From a virus: DNA of 21,115 nucleotides. The notes under the pieces were generated by a model. The model searched no databases, had not been told where the DNA came from, and saw only the letters and a program-made list of their open reading frames with translations. This document shows positions 21,001-21,115 of the stretch, piece by piece. The stretch spans positions 1 to 21,115 of the IMG/VR virus record IMGVR_UViG_3300010885_045068. One strand, given 5' to 3'. Numbering within the stretch: the first letter of the stretch is position 1; each line of letters begins with the position of its first letter. The position numbers and the translations under genes were made by a program.

Positions 21001-21115
21001 ACATCGCCGACAGCGTGGGGCTGAATCAGGCCGAGACCGATCGCCGCTTCCAAAAGGACTACCAGGCCCAGCTCGCCGCAGAGGCCATGGGAGGCGTGGA
21101 GGAAATCTCCGAAGC
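18033..21115 (+). CDS. Very large internal/ejection protein (gp16-like position), partial
   Basis: An open frame of at least 1027 codons that leaves the window. ATG 18033 is chosen because the nearby ATG 18022 is in another frame that closes at 18213. The N-terminus (to about 90) is Pro/Ala-rich. Long charged helical regions follow, then hydrophobic, Gly/Ala-rich segments near residues 465-485 (VPYTLLAFEGPAGFG), 554-568 (AAITGTAAALGILG) and 618-635. A TEYTEEFAQQ motif occurs between them, as in membrane-active polyvalent proteins of phages. After about 870 the text (EALSAFSREYLAGN, KFRRWLHTLIAYA) recalls large polyvalent phage proteins. No lytic transglycosylase domain is seen in the visible part. 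Size and order suggest the largest DNA-ejection protein. It follows repeat copy 3. Confidence 0.7.
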   Translation, partial: MADISLPSPPDYLPDYSGPAATMPVSQDPATAANAAILGDGHSVAQKPARTDRQNPADFLSIPPPAPDAPPSSIDIATGRKTTIPEATAWGAFQTLKANPKVLDEPQPDGTTLRARLTDTVSSYYDERKANNQKPFPTYAAEAVAARNAHHEKLFSGLDKLDAALTPEQKAALDDRAKLAPDPDAYRARAINFQYLRDLDTPVTQENYPIARSAYAVQLGLPAEADDKALYNAIGNRQRVATETTKTLSKAIQKAMQTVLMGDGRPEIREQQLKDLLAATPDEHKSFVRQQFTNSWKDARDLARQAKPVVDQIMPLLLEGANAKEGSLQDTFGSHFEKAGAMLPADQPGGNPMREAVLAQLEGKMKAINPEDYAGFSRFYEALAQGTGNIARGTFDMGVALRQWSDETAKKAGMTIPGTDTRENAAAAHDDARKMRNLTAATAGSFRRKDDGFIRNGLLSATESVPYTLLAFEGPAGFGLMTSSMGGQSFQDARQANPNASPARQAEAALVSGALQAVLETVFDHAGLRMAKMKVPGLFAALNKTGVTNATGRAAITGTAAALGILGTEYTEEFAQQGTDRALQDMALSLSGIDPTTNWKGFFHDWNPLSGSQVSMDTLGAVLPYALIGGGVASFQNYRFANTLQRSTPRLRSLGIPEERVQAIATAPTLEDATTELRSAWRDGLDLAAATKQREKLSAIAEETVAFYGQSPIQVIQPENNDFTGETQFQLNLPDAPPRVFQTLDEAFDALRDFHANQLGDDLDTLNDATRQDLIDFMTGEYSAAANIRITDRSKLALTPDQAVKQGIATQQQMTERLRIHAMQEGVDVADLDLSTLRIHARRFSERMRDGSLRQTVEYFQGADPINVAEDIAETYWTSALDEGLLKHDEIVGWIRQAEQVTGNSYLDPSHDSTSDRAQLQLTEALSAFSREYLAGNVADERLPEKFRRWLHTLIAYAAHKFRHAATLLRSKPLMDAVKAGKIDSRFVAHIADSVGLNQAETDRRFQKDYQAQLAAEAMGGVEEISE

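Overview
The window is a contiguous block of a tailed-phage (or prophage) genome with a short-tailed, podovirus-type structural module. All convincing genes lie on the + strand and there are almost no gaps. The order is a replication/recombination module (1-4357), then terminase (4350-6441), portal, scaffold, major capsid, tail tube A and B, and the internal ejection proteins (to 21115, where the last gene runs off the end). The virion set (PF12236-type head-tail connector, Bbp19-like protein, Phage_capsid_2-type capsid, gp11/gp12-type tail tube proteins, internal virion proteins) resembles BPP-1/T7-like podoviruses in architecture. I see no integrase, repressor, lysis cassette, RNA polymerase, tRNA, CRISPR array or IS element, so lysogeny cannot be judged from here.

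The DNA is GC-rich. The starts I inspected lack a Shine-Dalgarno motif. Genes are joined instead by 4-nt ATGA overlaps (eleven exact cases) or start after a short C-rich leader ending in CC-ATG. SD-poor initiation is known in Bacteroidota and Verrucomicrobiota. With this GC content, a phage of a Verrucomicrobiota-like host is my tentative guess; it is inference only.

Region 1 (2-4357): two short unknown ORFs, two winged-helix-like proteins, a small two-helix membrane protein, a RusA-type Holliday junction resolvase fused to a DUF551-like tail, an unknown replication-module protein, a phage replisome organiser and its DnaC-like AAA+ helicase loader. Region 2 (4350-6782): small and large terminase plus an unknown. 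Region 3 (6801-10033): proline-rich connector-associated protein, portal, Bbp19-like protein with a possible +1 frameshift extension, and scaffold. Region 4 (10034-11852): a capsid cassette (major capsid and probable decoration protein) lying between two strong intrinsic terminators. Region 5 (11853-21115): tail tube A, nozzle-type tail tube B with a carbohydrate-binding insert, a cupin, and three internal/ejection proteins, one with an RlpA-like double-psi barrel.

The most interesting unexplained signal is a 15-bp sequence, TCGCCACCTGTTCAA, that occurs exactly three times. It lies just upstream of the portal block (6749), just after the terminator that precedes the capsid gene (10105), and just upstream of the last ejection-protein gene (17980). 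It is absent, as far as I can see, from the replication region. Together with the terminators this looks like a late-transcription control system. The second lead is the CCC-TGA-C stop context of the Bbp19-like gene, followed by a coding-like 56-codon stretch in the +1 frame without its own start codon.
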